In this document: positions 1-11,397 of the stretch, piece by piece
How the letters are laid out: each line of letters opens with the position of its first letter
Position numbering within the stretch: the stretch's first letter is position 1
NCBI GenBank assembly: GCA_015039315.1
Contig: WIDE01000029.1
Coordinates: forward strand, 268,778 to 332,777
Direction of reading: 5' to 3'
DNA from: Clavulina sp. PMI_390
Lineage: Eukaryota; Basidiomycota; Agaricomycetes; Cantharellales; Hydnaceae
Length of the DNA stretch: 64,000 nucleotides
The notes under the pieces: generated by a model
What the model was told of the DNA's origin: nothing
What the model saw: only the letters and a program-made list of their open reading frames with translations
Database searches by the model: none
Position numbers and translations under genes: made by a program

Positions 1-2210
1 GAGAACTCTCCTTCCTCCATACCTTCACCAACGTACCAGTGGACGAACGCGCGCTTGGAATAGAGCAAGTCGAACTTGTGATCCAAAGCGCTCCAAGCAG
101 CAGAGATAGCGGTCGTACTAGCAGACAGGTGCATAAGCAAAGGCAAGAAACCAGAAGGGGAAGCGCTACGTACTTGGACAGCATGCAAAGGCTTCGGGTC
201 ACTTTTGCGAGATCGCCGCCAGGAACTTGAGCAGCAGGCTCGTTGCAGATACCCAGCTTGAAGCTAAGAAGGAAACAACTAAGCTGCAGCAGCGAGGAAA
301 TCCTTTGATAGTAGAGCGGACTGACCCTGTCGGGCACCAGTCAACAAACTGGATGGTTCTCTTCGTGCGGATGTTTGCTACGGCTGCCTGCACCTCTCGA
401 GTGGCAACGTTACCGCGGTAGAGCAAGCAGCAGGCCACTATTCACACATGCGGCTATGATGAGCAATCTCGCCGCTTGGTACGTAGGAAGGAAGGGACGC
501 ACTGTATTTCCCATCGCGAGGGTCGCATTTAACCTGTAGTAGAGTGTGTAGGGTGAGGTTCTCTTGACTCTGGCGTCTATTTTCAAGTAAAACACACCAT
601 CTGGTTGCCTGGCTCGAAGCAAGAGGTGGTCATTTCTGCCACAGAGTTCTGTTCGTGCGTGGCCTTGGCTGCAGAGATGATAGGCGCATATGTGGCGAGT
701 GGGAAATGGATGCGAGGGAATCTGTAAAGCACATTCATACAGAGTGAGTGCGAACCTAAAACGGGAAAAACTAAAACCCACGGGACCAAGTTCGTCTGGA
801 ACTCATTAAGGTCTACATTCAAGCTCCCGTCGAATCGCAGCGATGCGGTGATGCTTGAGACAACCTGAGCAATGATCCTGTTCAAGTTGGTGTAGCCAGG
901 AGAGGTGACGCCCAGGTTCTTCTTGCAGATTTCGTAAATTGCCTCATTATCAACCTAAAAATGGGTTAGACACGGGTGCTGAGAGAGGGATTTTCGCGCT
1001 CTCCAAGCCAGTAACGTACCAAGAATGAGCAGTCGGAGTGCTCAAGGGTCGTATGGGTGGTCAAAATGCTGTTATATGGCTCCACAACAGAAGTGGAGGT
1101 CTTGGGGGCTGGGTAGATACAGAATTCAAGCTTGGATTTCTTGCCGTAATCGGCAGAGAGGCGCTCGAGCAGGAGGGCACCCTACGTTAACCAACGTCGT
1201 GATTAGTATCTGTCTCATGCGTGAAGAAGGCATGGGGGGTACGTACGAAGCCAGAGCCTGTGCCACCTCCAAAGGAGTGAAAAGTGAAGAAGCCCTGCAG
1301 TCCGGAGCAGTTCTCAGAAAGCCGGCGGATTTTATCCATAACGGGGTCGATAAGCTCCTTGCCGACAGTGTAATGGCCACGAGCATCTATTTGTAGTGAG
1401 ATGAGTCAGACGAGCATTCTCATTGCTAGGCTGGGGGTTAGATCACAGTGCTGCTAAACGTACAGTTGTTCGCAGCATCCTCCTTGCCATTCACAAGGGT
1501 CTCTGGGTGGAAGAGGTGCTTGTATGGACCGGAACGGACCTCATCGATAACATTAGGCTCGAGGTCGACATAGAGGGCGCGGGGGACGTGTTTGCCGCTG
1601 GAGGTCTCGGAGAAGAAGGTGCTGAAGCCGTCATCAGTCGCGCTGGGCGAGTCCTCTGCGAGCTTCCCATCAGGCTAGGTACGCGACAACGACATGAAGT
1701 TCCCGTCCATAAGATCAACAATAATTCATGCGATCCCGTGCATGCGAAATCCGGGGAAGAAGATTCATGCCGAGGAATGGAAGATGAAAAGAGGTGACGA
1801 TAGACCTGTCAGTTATGAACAGATCGACAAACTACCACGAGGAAAACTTACAGTGAGACCATGCTCAATCGTGTAGAGTTCCCCTAAGAATGACAAAAAA
1901 TACACAGTCCCATGTCAAATCACTCTCCCCAGTTGGCGTGTGTTGGGGGAACACATGGATCGACCCTGACAACGACATCGTCCCACTACTTACAACACGC
2001 ATTGCCCACTTGAATACCTCCCTACATATCCCGAATAATTCCAAACACGCCCACAACGCGTGATACCCGCGCCAGACGGATCGATAGAGCGTGAATTGAT
2101 AAATGTCAAAGAGAATGAACATTGAACCTCAGGGTTCAGTTTGCAGCTCACCAGCATTATGGGAATGATCGACGTACCTGCCCAACGTGCAAACTAATCA
2201 CTTCGCGCAT
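1..2210 (-). CDS. alpha-tubulin, paralog A (3' end cut by window edge)
   Basis: Alpha-tubulin, the GTP-binding half of the microtubule dimer. The start is ATG at 2210-2208, reading [11 protein letters not shown]. Exons on the minus strand, in order: 2178-2210, 1994-2021, 1852-1883, 1464-1674, 1247-1386, 1020-1181, 782-954, 598-721, 503-533, 326-437, 174-263 and 117 to the edge. All joins keep frame and use GT..AG. Family landmarks seen include GGGTGSG, the [11 protein letters not shown] block, MACCLLYRG and the [12 protein letters not shown] end; the acidic C-terminal tail lies outside the window. Residue 40 is Ser, so there is no acetylatable Lys40. Compared with paralog B it has four introns at new positions (after Gln11, inside NQM/VK, and two in the block after MACC) and lacks B's intron before GEF. 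Residue 12 is Gly where the family normally has Ala. It appears intact rather than a pseudogene. Confidence 0.93.
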
Positions 2211-2706
2211 TTTGTCGGAACGATCTTCTGCTAGTTATTCAGTGCCAAAAAATTCTCGAGCTGGGCACAAAAGATGGGCGTGAGTAGGGTTGAGATACAA
2301 GGGGCAACAGAGCAATAATATCCGTAACCGCTTATCACCGGAAACACTCCCACAGCGTCCGTCCAAACTTAAATGCTCGCAATGTCCAGGAAACCCAGAG
2401 AGGAAAAGTGAATGAGATTTTTTGGTGTTGCAGAACGTGAGAAGAGGGTATGTTAAGTATGGAAAACTAGAAAAACCTTCTCATTCACAAATGCAGACCA
2501 CAGTGGGGGGTGAAGATAAAACGAGGAAAAACGTGATAAGGGTGTCGTTTCTGGGGAACCAGACGTCATGAAGGGGTGTATAAACGAGACGTAAGATGAA
2601 TGAAGGGGGTAACAGTGACTCGAAATTCACTATGATGATGAGGACAAACACGAAACGATCTCAGCCAGCGGTTGGTCTAAGAGAGAAACCTTACAGACCC
2701 GAATAC
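2211..2706. other. intergenic: upstream region of alpha-tubulin A, downstream of alpha-tubulin B
   Basis: About 0.5 kb between the two tandem tubulin genes. It should hold the terminator of gene B and the promoter of gene A. I see no open frame with splice support and no RNA gene. Confidence 0.6.
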
Positions 2707-4726
2707 TTAGTACTCAGCAGCCTCCTCTTCCGCATCTGCAGAGTCGATGCCGACCTCTTCGTAGTCCTTCTCGAGTGCAGCAAGATCCTCACGGGCTTCC
2801 GAGAACTCACCCTAGCAACATAAGCCAAGTTCATTAGATCTTTGATCATCGGCATTAGATGGCGCTAAATCACGTACCTCCTCCATACCCTCACCAACAT
2901 ACCAGTGTACGAAGGCGCGCTTCGAATAGAGCAGATCGAACTTGTGGTCCAAGCGGCTCCAAGCGGCGGCGATCGCGGTGGTGTTGGAGAGCATGCAAAG
3001 ACTGCGGGAGACACGGGCGAGATCACCGCCGGGAACGAGCGCTGGGGGCTCGTTGCAGATACCAAGCTTGAAGCCGGTAGGGCACCAGTCGACGAACTGA
3101 ATCGTGCGCTTGGTCTTGATAGTCTGGACGGCCTCGTTCACGTTCTTTGGGACGACATCACCACGGTACAGCAGGCAGCAAGCCACTACGAGGCGATGGT
3201 GAGCGAGAGGAGGACAAGGTAGTTCAACAAAGGCTACTTACTGTACTTGCCCTCACGAGGATCACACTTGACCATCTGGTTACCAGCCTCAAAGCAGGAG
3301 AAGGTCATTTCAGCGACCGAGTTCTGCTCATGAGTGGCCTTGTCGACCGAGATGATGGGGGCGTAGGTGGCGAGAGGGAAGTGGATACGGGGGAAGCTAA
3401 AGATGAAAAATTTTAGCAAAAAAAAACCTCAAGCAAGCACATCATTGTTTACTCACGGCACCAAGTTGGTTTGGAACTCGTTCAGATCAACGTTGAGGCT
3501 GCCGTCGAATCGGAGCGATGCAGTCACGCTTGACACGACTTGAGCGATGATCCTGTTGAGATTTGAGAAAGTAGGAGCTTGGATGTTGAGGTTCTTCTTG
3601 CAGATGTCATAGATGGCCTCGTTATCGACCTATGAGCCCATTAGTCAGCTTTGATGAGTCCTAAGCAGCTCAGGCTGATTGAACACTGACCATGAATGAG
3701 CAGTCAACGTGCTCGAGGGTGGTGTGGGTGGTCAGGATGCTGTTGTAGGGCTCAACAACCGAGTTCGACATCTTGGGGGCGGGGTAAACGGAGAACTCAA
3801 GCTTGGCCTTCTTGCCGTAGTCAGCAGAGAGGCGCTCCAGCAGCAAGGCACCCTAAAATTCGAATTGAAATTTAGAAATACGATACTTGCGTGCACGACG
3901 CGGGGAAAGCTACTTACAAGACCAGAGCCGGTACCACCACCGAACGAGTGGAAGACGAAGAAGCCCTGAAGCCCAGAGCAGTTGTCCGCAAGACGGCGAA
4001 TCTTATCCATGACGGGGTCGATCAGCTCCTTGCCGACGGTGTAGTGCCCACGAGCGTCTATACTGAGAGGTGAGGAGCCATGCAAATTGATATTTAATGG
4101 AAAACAACACACAGTTATTGGCGGCGTCTTCCTTCCCGCTGACGAGGGTCTCGGGGTGGAAGAGGGAACGATAAGGGCCGTTTCGGACCTCATCGATGAC
4201 GCTGGGCTCAAGGTCCACGTACAGCGAGCGGGGGACGTGCTTCCCACTGCCAGTCTCAGAGAAGAATGTTGAGAATCCGTCATCGTTGGCGGACGGCGAG
4301 CCCTCCATCAGACGGCCCTCGGGCTATGTCGCGTGGCACGGTCAGATTCGCGATCTGAGGCGATAGGAAGAGTGCTTGGAACATACGCTGAGACCGTGCT
4401 CGACGGTATAAAGTTCCCCTGTGGATCGCGAGATTTCAGTCAGGAAATTCAAACGACAAGGAACGTGGCGCGACGAGGGACGTGTTGCCCCACGAAAATG
4501 ATACTCACAGCAGGCATTACCAATCTGGACACCAGCTTGGCCAATCTAGATAGAAGAAACGGGGAATGGCGCGAGGCATCAGTTGGGGAGCCGACAAACA
4601 CCGAAACTGGGGACGTTGATCGTACGTGCTGTCGAAAAAGACGTGTCAACAAGAGGTTAGTACGCGAGAATGGGTTTTATTAGACAGATACGTACGAGAG
4701 AGAGGACTTCACGCATGATGGATAGA
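2707..4726 (-). CDS. TUB1: alpha-tubulin, paralog B (complete, 448 aa)
   Basis: Complete alpha-tubulin. Exons: 4706-4726, 4626-4628, 4509-4545, 4387-4418, 4113-4323, 3918-4057, 3691-3852, 3457-3629, 3242-3396, 2878-3185 and 2707-2811. They sum to 1347 nt, i.e. 448 aa plus stop, the normal family length. The protein begins [20 protein letters not shown] and ends EEEAAEY, so it has the C-terminal Tyr of tyrosinated alpha-tubulins. The G-box [19 protein letters not shown] and [10 protein letters not shown] are all present. His8 is encoded by a 3-nt exon (4626-4628) flanked by introns of 77 and 80 nt. Residue 40 is Ser. The gene shares seven intron positions with paralog A just downstream, so the pair arose by an old tandem duplication followed by intron gain and loss. 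Its 5' end faces the epimerase gene. Confidence 0.97.
4626..4628 (-). other. 3-nt microexon (CAC, His8) in alpha-tubulin B
   Basis: Exon 1 ends ..CTC TCT CTC followed by GTACGT, and exon 3 begins ATT GGC CAA after TCTAG. Direct joining would give ..SLIGQ and drop the His that alpha-tubulins carry before [VI]GQ. Between them lies TTTCGACAG, then CAC, then GTACGA, i.e. a CAC triplet with acceptor and donor abutting it. Inserting it restores SLHIGQ, exactly as read without an intron in the neighbouring paralog (SLHVGQ). Confidence 0.88.
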
Positions 4727-5392
4727 GATTGCACGTAGAGAGCAGTGGTGGAGGAAGAAAGCACGATTTCCTTCCAAAAATTTGATCACGTGCACTGACA
4801 GGGACCGCACCCCAACCTCGTGTTGTTTAGTCTGTTGGTGGCGCAAATCCCCAAACGGATGATCCCTTTTGTGATATACAGGGTCCAGTTCATTTGAGGG
4901 GATTGGGAAACAGGCTTTTTTTGTTTTTGGTATTTTCTGGACAGGAATCGATCGAGGCCACGGTCGTGAGGACGCGTTGCTCTCAGGCTAAACGACAACC
5001 GCGTCGTCGTCAATAAGTCGGAGGGCGATCTGGACAAACGCCCACACCCGGCTGATCCCATCGTATTGTGCCCTCGTGGAGGCGTCGTACAGTCACAGAC
5101 CAAGCCATCTCGCTGGTATCCTATCACTTGCACGCCGCCGGATTTCCCGCACGATTCCCAGCTCGGCAGTAATCCGCACCGACCTCAAACTACAGTATAT
5201 CACGTATACTTCATAGTACATAATAGTTTTAATCCTCTCCACCTTGTGCAATGAGATTAAAAAACTCGTCCCGACCTCCAACGAACAAACGTGTGCTTGA
5301 ACGAAACTAATGAGATCATTCAAGTTTGGGCAGTCGAACATCGATCACTTTGACCAACATCCTTACCGTAACCTAATCAGATACAGGACATT
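4727..5392. promoter_or_regulatory. divergent promoter region, alpha-tubulin B / epimerase
   Basis: About 670 bp between two divergently read start codons. It contains T-rich and pyrimidine-rich stretches and an AT-rich part (about 5200-5250) but no supported coding exon. Individual regulatory sites cannot be named with confidence. Confidence 0.5.
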
Positions 5393-6450
5393 ATGCCTGT
5401 CGAACAGATCGGAGACAAGGTTGTAGCTGCTCTCCCGGGTGGTAGTTCCGTCGAGGTGCTGCTGTGGGGAGCAACCGTGATCTCATGGAAAGCACCAGCG
5501 CCAGGATCCACCGATATCAAGGAGCGTTTCTTCGTCTCGTCAAAAGCCGCACTCGATGGGTCCAAGCCAGTGGGTCGCAAAATATATTTATCGCCGTCCT
5601 TTCCTCACAGAGGCTTCTAGGTCCGTGGAGGGATCCCAATCGTCTTCCCCTTCTTCGGTGGGGCAACGCTTGAGGAGCACAAACCATTCGCTTCTCATGG
5701 CTTTGCCCGTTCGGAAAAGTGGTCATACCTCGGGACAGCTTTCGAAACTGTAGACAGTATCTCCCTTAAGTTTGGTGAGTTGTTGCACGAGCATCTCCTG
5801 AGCTATGAGGGAGCGTGGCGTTATTACTCCTTACTTACATCGCACCTCGACACAGAACTCCTCCCCACCCCCGACGTGAAGAGCAAGTGGCCCCAGCCCT
5901 TCCACCTCGAGTACTTTGTCACAATCTCCAACCACGAACTCGGCACCAAGTTCCAGGTGACCAACCCTGCAGACTCGCCGTCTCCACTCAAGCATCAGGC
6001 TCTCCTGCACAACTACCTTGCAGCCGCTGCCAATTCTGTGACTATTACTCCCCTGAAGGGACTCACCTACAAAGATAAGATCTTGAACAGCGCGGAAGCC
6101 AAGGAGGAGCGAGATGAGGTGGACGTTCGCCTGGTCACAGATCGGGTATATGCTTCTGCTCCAGGTACCTACGACATCAAGTGGACGGGAGGCGGAATGA
6201 ACATCAAGACCACCGGATTCCCTGACGTAGTCATCTGGAATCCTCAGGAGGAGGTTGGGTCCAAGATCGGGGACATGGAAGATAAGGGCTGGTGAGCAAC
6301 CCATTCGCATCTAGTTGGTAGGGTGCGATTCTGATCCTTCTGGTTTATAGGGAGCGCTACGTTTGTGTCGAGCCTGGTTTGGTCTCCGGATGGAATGAGA
6401 TCACGCCTGGCGAGACCTGGCGCGGCACTCAATTATTTATCCCTCTGTGA
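5393..6450 (+). CDS. glucose-6-phosphate 1-epimerase (hexose-6-phosphate mutarotase), 288 aa
   Basis: Aldose 1-epimerase-fold enzyme that interconverts the alpha and beta anomers of hexose-6-phosphates (yeast YMR099C type) in the cytosol. Exons 5393-5569, 5621-5774, 5856-6291 and 6351-6450 sum to 867 nt in frame. Landmarks: the WGATVISWK strand near residue 25, RGGIPIVFPFFG around residue 60, the catalytic-His motif ASHGFARS near residue 85, and FPDVVIWNP with the late Glu region before EPG. The C-terminus GTQLFIPL fits the family, as does the length. The third exon start (5856, after CACAG) is chosen because it keeps frame; the neighbouring residues are less conserved, so that junction is the least certain. 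It diverges from the tubulin B gene. Confidence 0.93.
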
Positions 6451-7891
6451 CTACCAACGCCCACCAATAAACTGTAATTGCATGACTACACATCTTATTA
6501 GATTATAGCCATACCATCCCGTAAAGAACGCGTGGACGAGGAGTAAATTTAAAACACTCCCGTTTATTTGGACGTTATCCAGGCATGGTCAAAGTCGCTC
6601 ATGTGAGTTGCAGGGGTGATCAGATGTCGCTCAGAGGAGAAATAGACTATAGCATCGACATGCGATGATTTGAACGCGCTGCATAGACAGTCCCGATCCA
6701 ATACCACTCGGGAACTACGTGAAACTTCCCAGAAAACCGCACGGACGGGTGAACACGGCATATTTCGGTTCTATATTAGGAATTTCCCAAAAGTGGTCTT
6801 CCTTGCCCGTCGTAAAACCAAAAGATCGGAGCGTTCTCCCAAACAGTAAATATGCTTCAATCAGACTCATCGTGACTCTTCTACAGGGATCTACTGAGAG
6901 CAGGGAGCGCGTCTTCAGAGGAATAAACGCCATTTCAAATGAACCTAGGCTAATTAATAAGCGATTGGTTTGCCCCAGTGTTGCTTAATTACATTCGCTG
7001 TCTCGCAGTGTATGTTCATTGGTTCTGTCGTGAGACCGCATTGGAGGGGCATCTACTACACATTCTCAACTGACTTGCACCCACGGAAAAGTGATCAACT
7101 CATGAACCAAATCTCAACAAAGTACTTAATTAAGCTCTTAGGCTAGGTTGATAATCGAACCAGCGGTGGAGCCATGTGGTTCGGCCCTGTGGCCATCGCT
7201 TCGTGATTCTGCATTTGCCCTAATAGGACCTACCCTTTCCGCTGGGAAAAGATCAATTACAATCGTCTCATGCACCCAAGCCAGGTTATCACTGTTACAA
7301 GCCAAAATACTATTACATGATTTCATGCCCCAATTATCTACACCTGCGCGAAGTCCTAGTTTACAACTACGCGGTTACCTCTGCGCGGCACAGCCCTTGT
7401 GTCATATTCTGAGCGCTTCACATAGCCATAAATCATCGAGCAACACCAAAGTAACGCGGGGTGATATCCAGTGGTGGTGTATCCCCAGAACAGAGGGAGG
7501 GCTGATTTGTTCATCCTGTCGATACTAGCCACACAATCAGTTTATCATTTTGTCTTCATAACGACGGTGGGTCTTTTTGGGCGTTCGGCCTAGGTTAGTT
7601 TTGGGTTAGAGTGAGGACTCGGGTGCCAGAGGGGTGTGTGCACACGTTCACCTATGTGACTCTGCAGCTATACGAAGATCCAGACGTAAACACCCTCATT
7701 CACAGGAGCCAATCAACCCAGCAGGGTGTATGGATATGCCGTGCAATTTTCCTTTATCCACTCAATGATGATTTTGAGAAATTTGGGTTGGGGGGAAAGG
7801 TCGAACACGTTCGGTTCGGCCGATCTATTCAATCGTCCGATCTCGCCATAAAGCAGAAAAATTCCAATTTTTCTCTTCACTCAAAACCACC
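6451..7891. other. 1.4-kb intergenic region without a supported gene
   Basis: Between the epimerase stop and MET6. Only short, unspliced open frames occur, none with family likeness or good splice signals. The last 100 bp upstream of MET6 (ending CAAAACCACCATGG) is pyrimidine-rich and probably its core promoter. No tRNA or repeat was recognised. Confidence 0.5.
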
Positions 7892-10488
7892 ATGGTCTCC
7901 TCATCAGTACTTGGTTTCCCGCGCATTGGTGAGGATTCTGCACGATGACCATGGGTATAGAGCCCAATCGTAACCGCGTTCTCTGCTAGGTGCTAATCGT
8001 GAGGTGAAGAAGGTCGTCGAGGCCTACTGGGCGGGCAAGCAAACCGCCGAGGCCTTGGACAAGGCCGTTATTGAGGTCATGAAGACCACCTGGACCTCGA
8101 TCAAGGCCCATGGTGTCGACTTCATCCCTAGGTTCGTCTTTTTTCTCTCAATCGCGCCGCCGATCGACCGATGTCTTGCAATCTCATCTCACCACGTGCT
8201 TTTTGGCCTTGAAAATTTGTAGCAACGACTTCTCCGTCTACGATCACGTCCTTGATCACTCGGCAATCTTCAACATTATCCCTCCCCGCTATGTTGGGCT
8301 AAACCTCTCCCACCTCGATCTGTACTTCGCGATGGGTCGTGGCCGTCAAGCTGATGGTGTTGATGTCCCTGCCTCTGAGATGAAGAAGTGGTGAGTATTG
8401 CTTTTTAGAATGCTCAGCATCGTCCTTTCTCATATTAGGACGAAATATTCACAGGTTCGACTCGAACTACCACTACGTTGTGCCTGAGTTCTCCGACAAG
8501 AATGAACCCAAGCTCAACTTCAACAAGCCTCTTGGACAATGGAAGGATGCTAAGGAGGCGGGTATTAACACTCGCCCCGTTATTTTGGGTCCTCTCTCCT
8601 TCATTATCCTTGGCAAGAAGGCTCGTGACGCCTCCGCGGACTTCAAGCCGATCGACCTTCTGCCGAAACTCCTCCCAGTCTACTCGCAGCTCCTTTCCGA
8701 GCTTAAGGAAGCTGGTGTCGAGTGGGTTCAGATCGATGAGCCCTGCCTCGTGCTCGAGACCGCTAGCCAGTATGCTAAGGAGTACACCTCCACCTATACT
8801 GAACTCGCTAAGGTCTCGCCCAAGATCTTGATTGCGACGTACTTCGGCCGCCTCGAGTCCAATGTTGACTTCGTTTCCAAACTCCCCGTTGCTGCTCTCC
8901 ACATCGACCTTGATCGTGAGCCTGGCCAGCTGGATTCCGTCCTTACTGCCATCAAGCCCACCTCCCTCATCCTCTCCCTGGGTCTTGTCTCTGGTCGTAA
9001 CATCTGGAAGAACGACTTCGCTGCATCACTGAAGCTTGGCCAGAAGGCAATTGATTCCTTGGGCTCCGACCGCGTCATTGTTGCGACTTCTTCTTCCCTC
9101 CTTCACACTCCTGTGACCCTCGCATCCGAGACCAAGCTCGAGCCCTCCGTCAAAGACTTCTTCTCCTTCGCACTTGAGAAGGCAGAGGAAGTTGCCATTC
9201 TCGCAAAATCCCTCTCCGGCTCCCAGGACGCCCAAGTCGCTGCTGCAATCGAAGCCAACCGTGTCTCCATTGCCAAGCGCCGCGAGTTTGAGTCTACTTC
9301 CGATGACGCTGTTCGCAAGCGTGTGGCGGCCATCACTGAGGATGATTTCAAGCGCAAGAGCCCCTTCCCTAAGCGTTGGGAGGCCCAGGTGCCTCACCTC
9401 AAACTCCCCAAGTTCCCCACCACCACTATTGGCTCCTTCCCACAGACGAAGGAGATCCGTCTGGCCCGTGCCAAGCTTACCAAGGGTGAAATCACGGAGG
9501 ATGAGTACGACGAGTTTATCAAGAAGGAGATTAAACTCGTCGTTGACTTCCAGGAGAAGGTTGGCCTTGATCTTCTCGTTCACGGCGAACCCGAGCGTAA
9601 CGACATGGTGCAATACTTTGGCGAGCGCCTCAATGGTTTTGTCTTCACCCAAAACGGCTGGGTCCAGAGCTACGGCTCTCGTTACGTCCGCCCGCCGATC
9701 ATCGTCTCGGATGTCAGCCGCCCTGCCCCTATCACCGTCAAGTGGAGTAGCTACGCCCAGAGCATTACCCAGAAGCCCATGAAGGGCATGCTCACCGGCC
9801 CCGTGACAATCCTCAACTGGTCGTTCCCTCGAATCGATGTATCACGTGAGATCCAGTCCAAGCAGCTGGCCTTGGCGCTCCGCGATGAGGTTATTGATCT
9901 TGAGGCGGCTGGCATCCAGGCTATCCAAGTCGATGAGCCTGCCATTCGCGAGGGTCTCCCTCTCCGAAAGGAGGACTGGGATGCCTACCTCACCTGGGCC
10001 GTTGACTCCTTCCGCCTCGCTACCTCAGGTGTTGAGGACAAGACCCAAACCCACTCTCACTTCTGCTACTCTGACTTCAACGACATCTTCCCCAGCATCC
10101 AGCGTCTCGATGCCGACGTCATATCCATCGAGGCGTCCAAGAGCGACATGAAGCTGCTCACCGCCTTCAACCAGTTTGGCTACAAGAACGAGATCGGCCC
10201 GGGTGTCTATGACATCCACTCCCCCCGTGTTCCCAGCCTCCAGGAGATTAAGGACCGTCTCCGTGACATGCTGACCACCCTCCCTGCCCATCTTCTCTTC
10301 GTCAACCCCGACTGTGGCCTCAAGACCCGTGCCTGGAAAGAGACCGAAGGTAAGCATCCCCAAATTTTCTTTCTGTGCATATGTCGGAGAAATTAGAACC
10401 GTCGCTTACTTCTATCTTCTTTGCACCTCTAGCTTCCCTTGAGAACCTCGTCCAAGCCGCCAAGTGGGCTCGTGAGGAATACAAGTAA
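7892..10488 (+). CDS. MET6: cobalamin-independent methionine synthase (MetE/MET6), 765 aa
   Basis: 5-methyltetrahydropteroyltriglutamate-homocysteine methyltransferase, the last step of methionine synthesis. Exons 7892-7928, 7990-8131, 8223-8390, 8455-10349 and 10433-10488 give 2298 nt, 765 aa, the usual length. It starts with [10 protein letters not shown]; the first intron splits the Gly of RIGANRE. The N-terminal half has the substrate loop and the interdomain stretch; the C-terminal half has [39 protein letters not shown], and the zinc-ligand segments HSHFCYSDF and NPDCGLKTR. The fourth exon alone encodes over 80% of the protein. The ATG sits in a good fungal context (CACCATGG). Confidence 0.98.
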
Positions 10489-11397
10489 ACAGATACCCTC
10501 TTCTCTCAAACGCTTCAACAGCGTCCCGCGAATGAGCCACCCTGTTTCCTTCTTGGAAAAGTAGTGCAAGGTGGCCCTCGCCTTTATTCTTCACCTTGAC
10601 TTATTACCTTCCACTCCCTATGTGTCCATCGTTCTTCTCTCCCTCTATCCCGTCATCATCAAGGGCTGATGCATTCGCTCTTCTCCACATCAATGACCAC
10701 ATCTCCTCACACCTCGTTTGCTGTTCCGTTAAAACCCGTAGTACCCAAAAAAAGCATTGTATCAGTACCCCACGTTCACGGATCTCAACATCCAAAATCA
10801 ATTAGCATTGTTTCTGTATGATTGTGAGATGAGTCTTCGTTGGCGAGGTCTCGGATTGATTAGGCGCATTCATCCACAAAATCTTCCGTTCGGCAGTGTG
10901 ATGGGCCATCAGAAGATTCATAAGAAAACGTGATGATGACATCAAAGTAACAAAATTAGGGTGTGGTGTAGATAATTTGGGTGATAGCGGCATAATGCGC
11001 CGATCTGGTGGGCAAACGCTCGGCGCGTGCTGCGGAAGGTGCATGCTAAAGTACGAAAGGAAGCTTGGGGCGACACTGCATATGCCGCCGAGAAGTGTGG
11101 TTGGTGTGGGATGCAGGGCCGTTGGCGAGTCTTGGGCCGTAGAATCTCGGAAGAAGGCGCAGAGGCTAATTTTCTCTGCCGTGCATGCTCAGCATGCACT
11201 CTCGCCTAAATCCCACATCAGATCTGCAAGAAGAAACGATTCTGCTATGCCCCCTAGGAATAAGATAGTGTATATTAGTGCCGACAAGAATGAAGGGCGA
11301 TGCTCCCGATGAGAGCCATCAAAGGCTTCGAGCGCCAGAAAGAGTTGATGACGCAGCAAGAGTGTGATCGAAAAGAAGAAGGGATAAACTTACTTCC
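10489..11397. other. 0.9-kb region between convergent genes
   Basis: 3' flank of MET6 and of the small unknown gene on the other strand. Short frames on both strands around 10940-11310 lack splice support and family likeness. Nothing functional is recognised. Confidence 0.45.

Noticed and set aside
1..2210. Alpha-tubulin A as a decaying pseudogene
   Set aside because: An apparent stop and frame breaks disappear once four extra introns and a 28-nt exon (1994-2021) are allowed; all junctions are canonical.
5831..6310. 159-codon open frame opposite the epimerase
   Set aside because: Mirror of a conserved coding exon; no independent evidence.
7148..7528. 126-codon open frame in the intergenic region before MET6
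   Set aside because: Composition looks random, and no splice signals or family motifs support it.
9026..9652. 208-codon open frame on the minus strand within MET6
   Set aside because: It lies fully opposite the conserved MET6 exon and reflects its codon bias; no family likeness.
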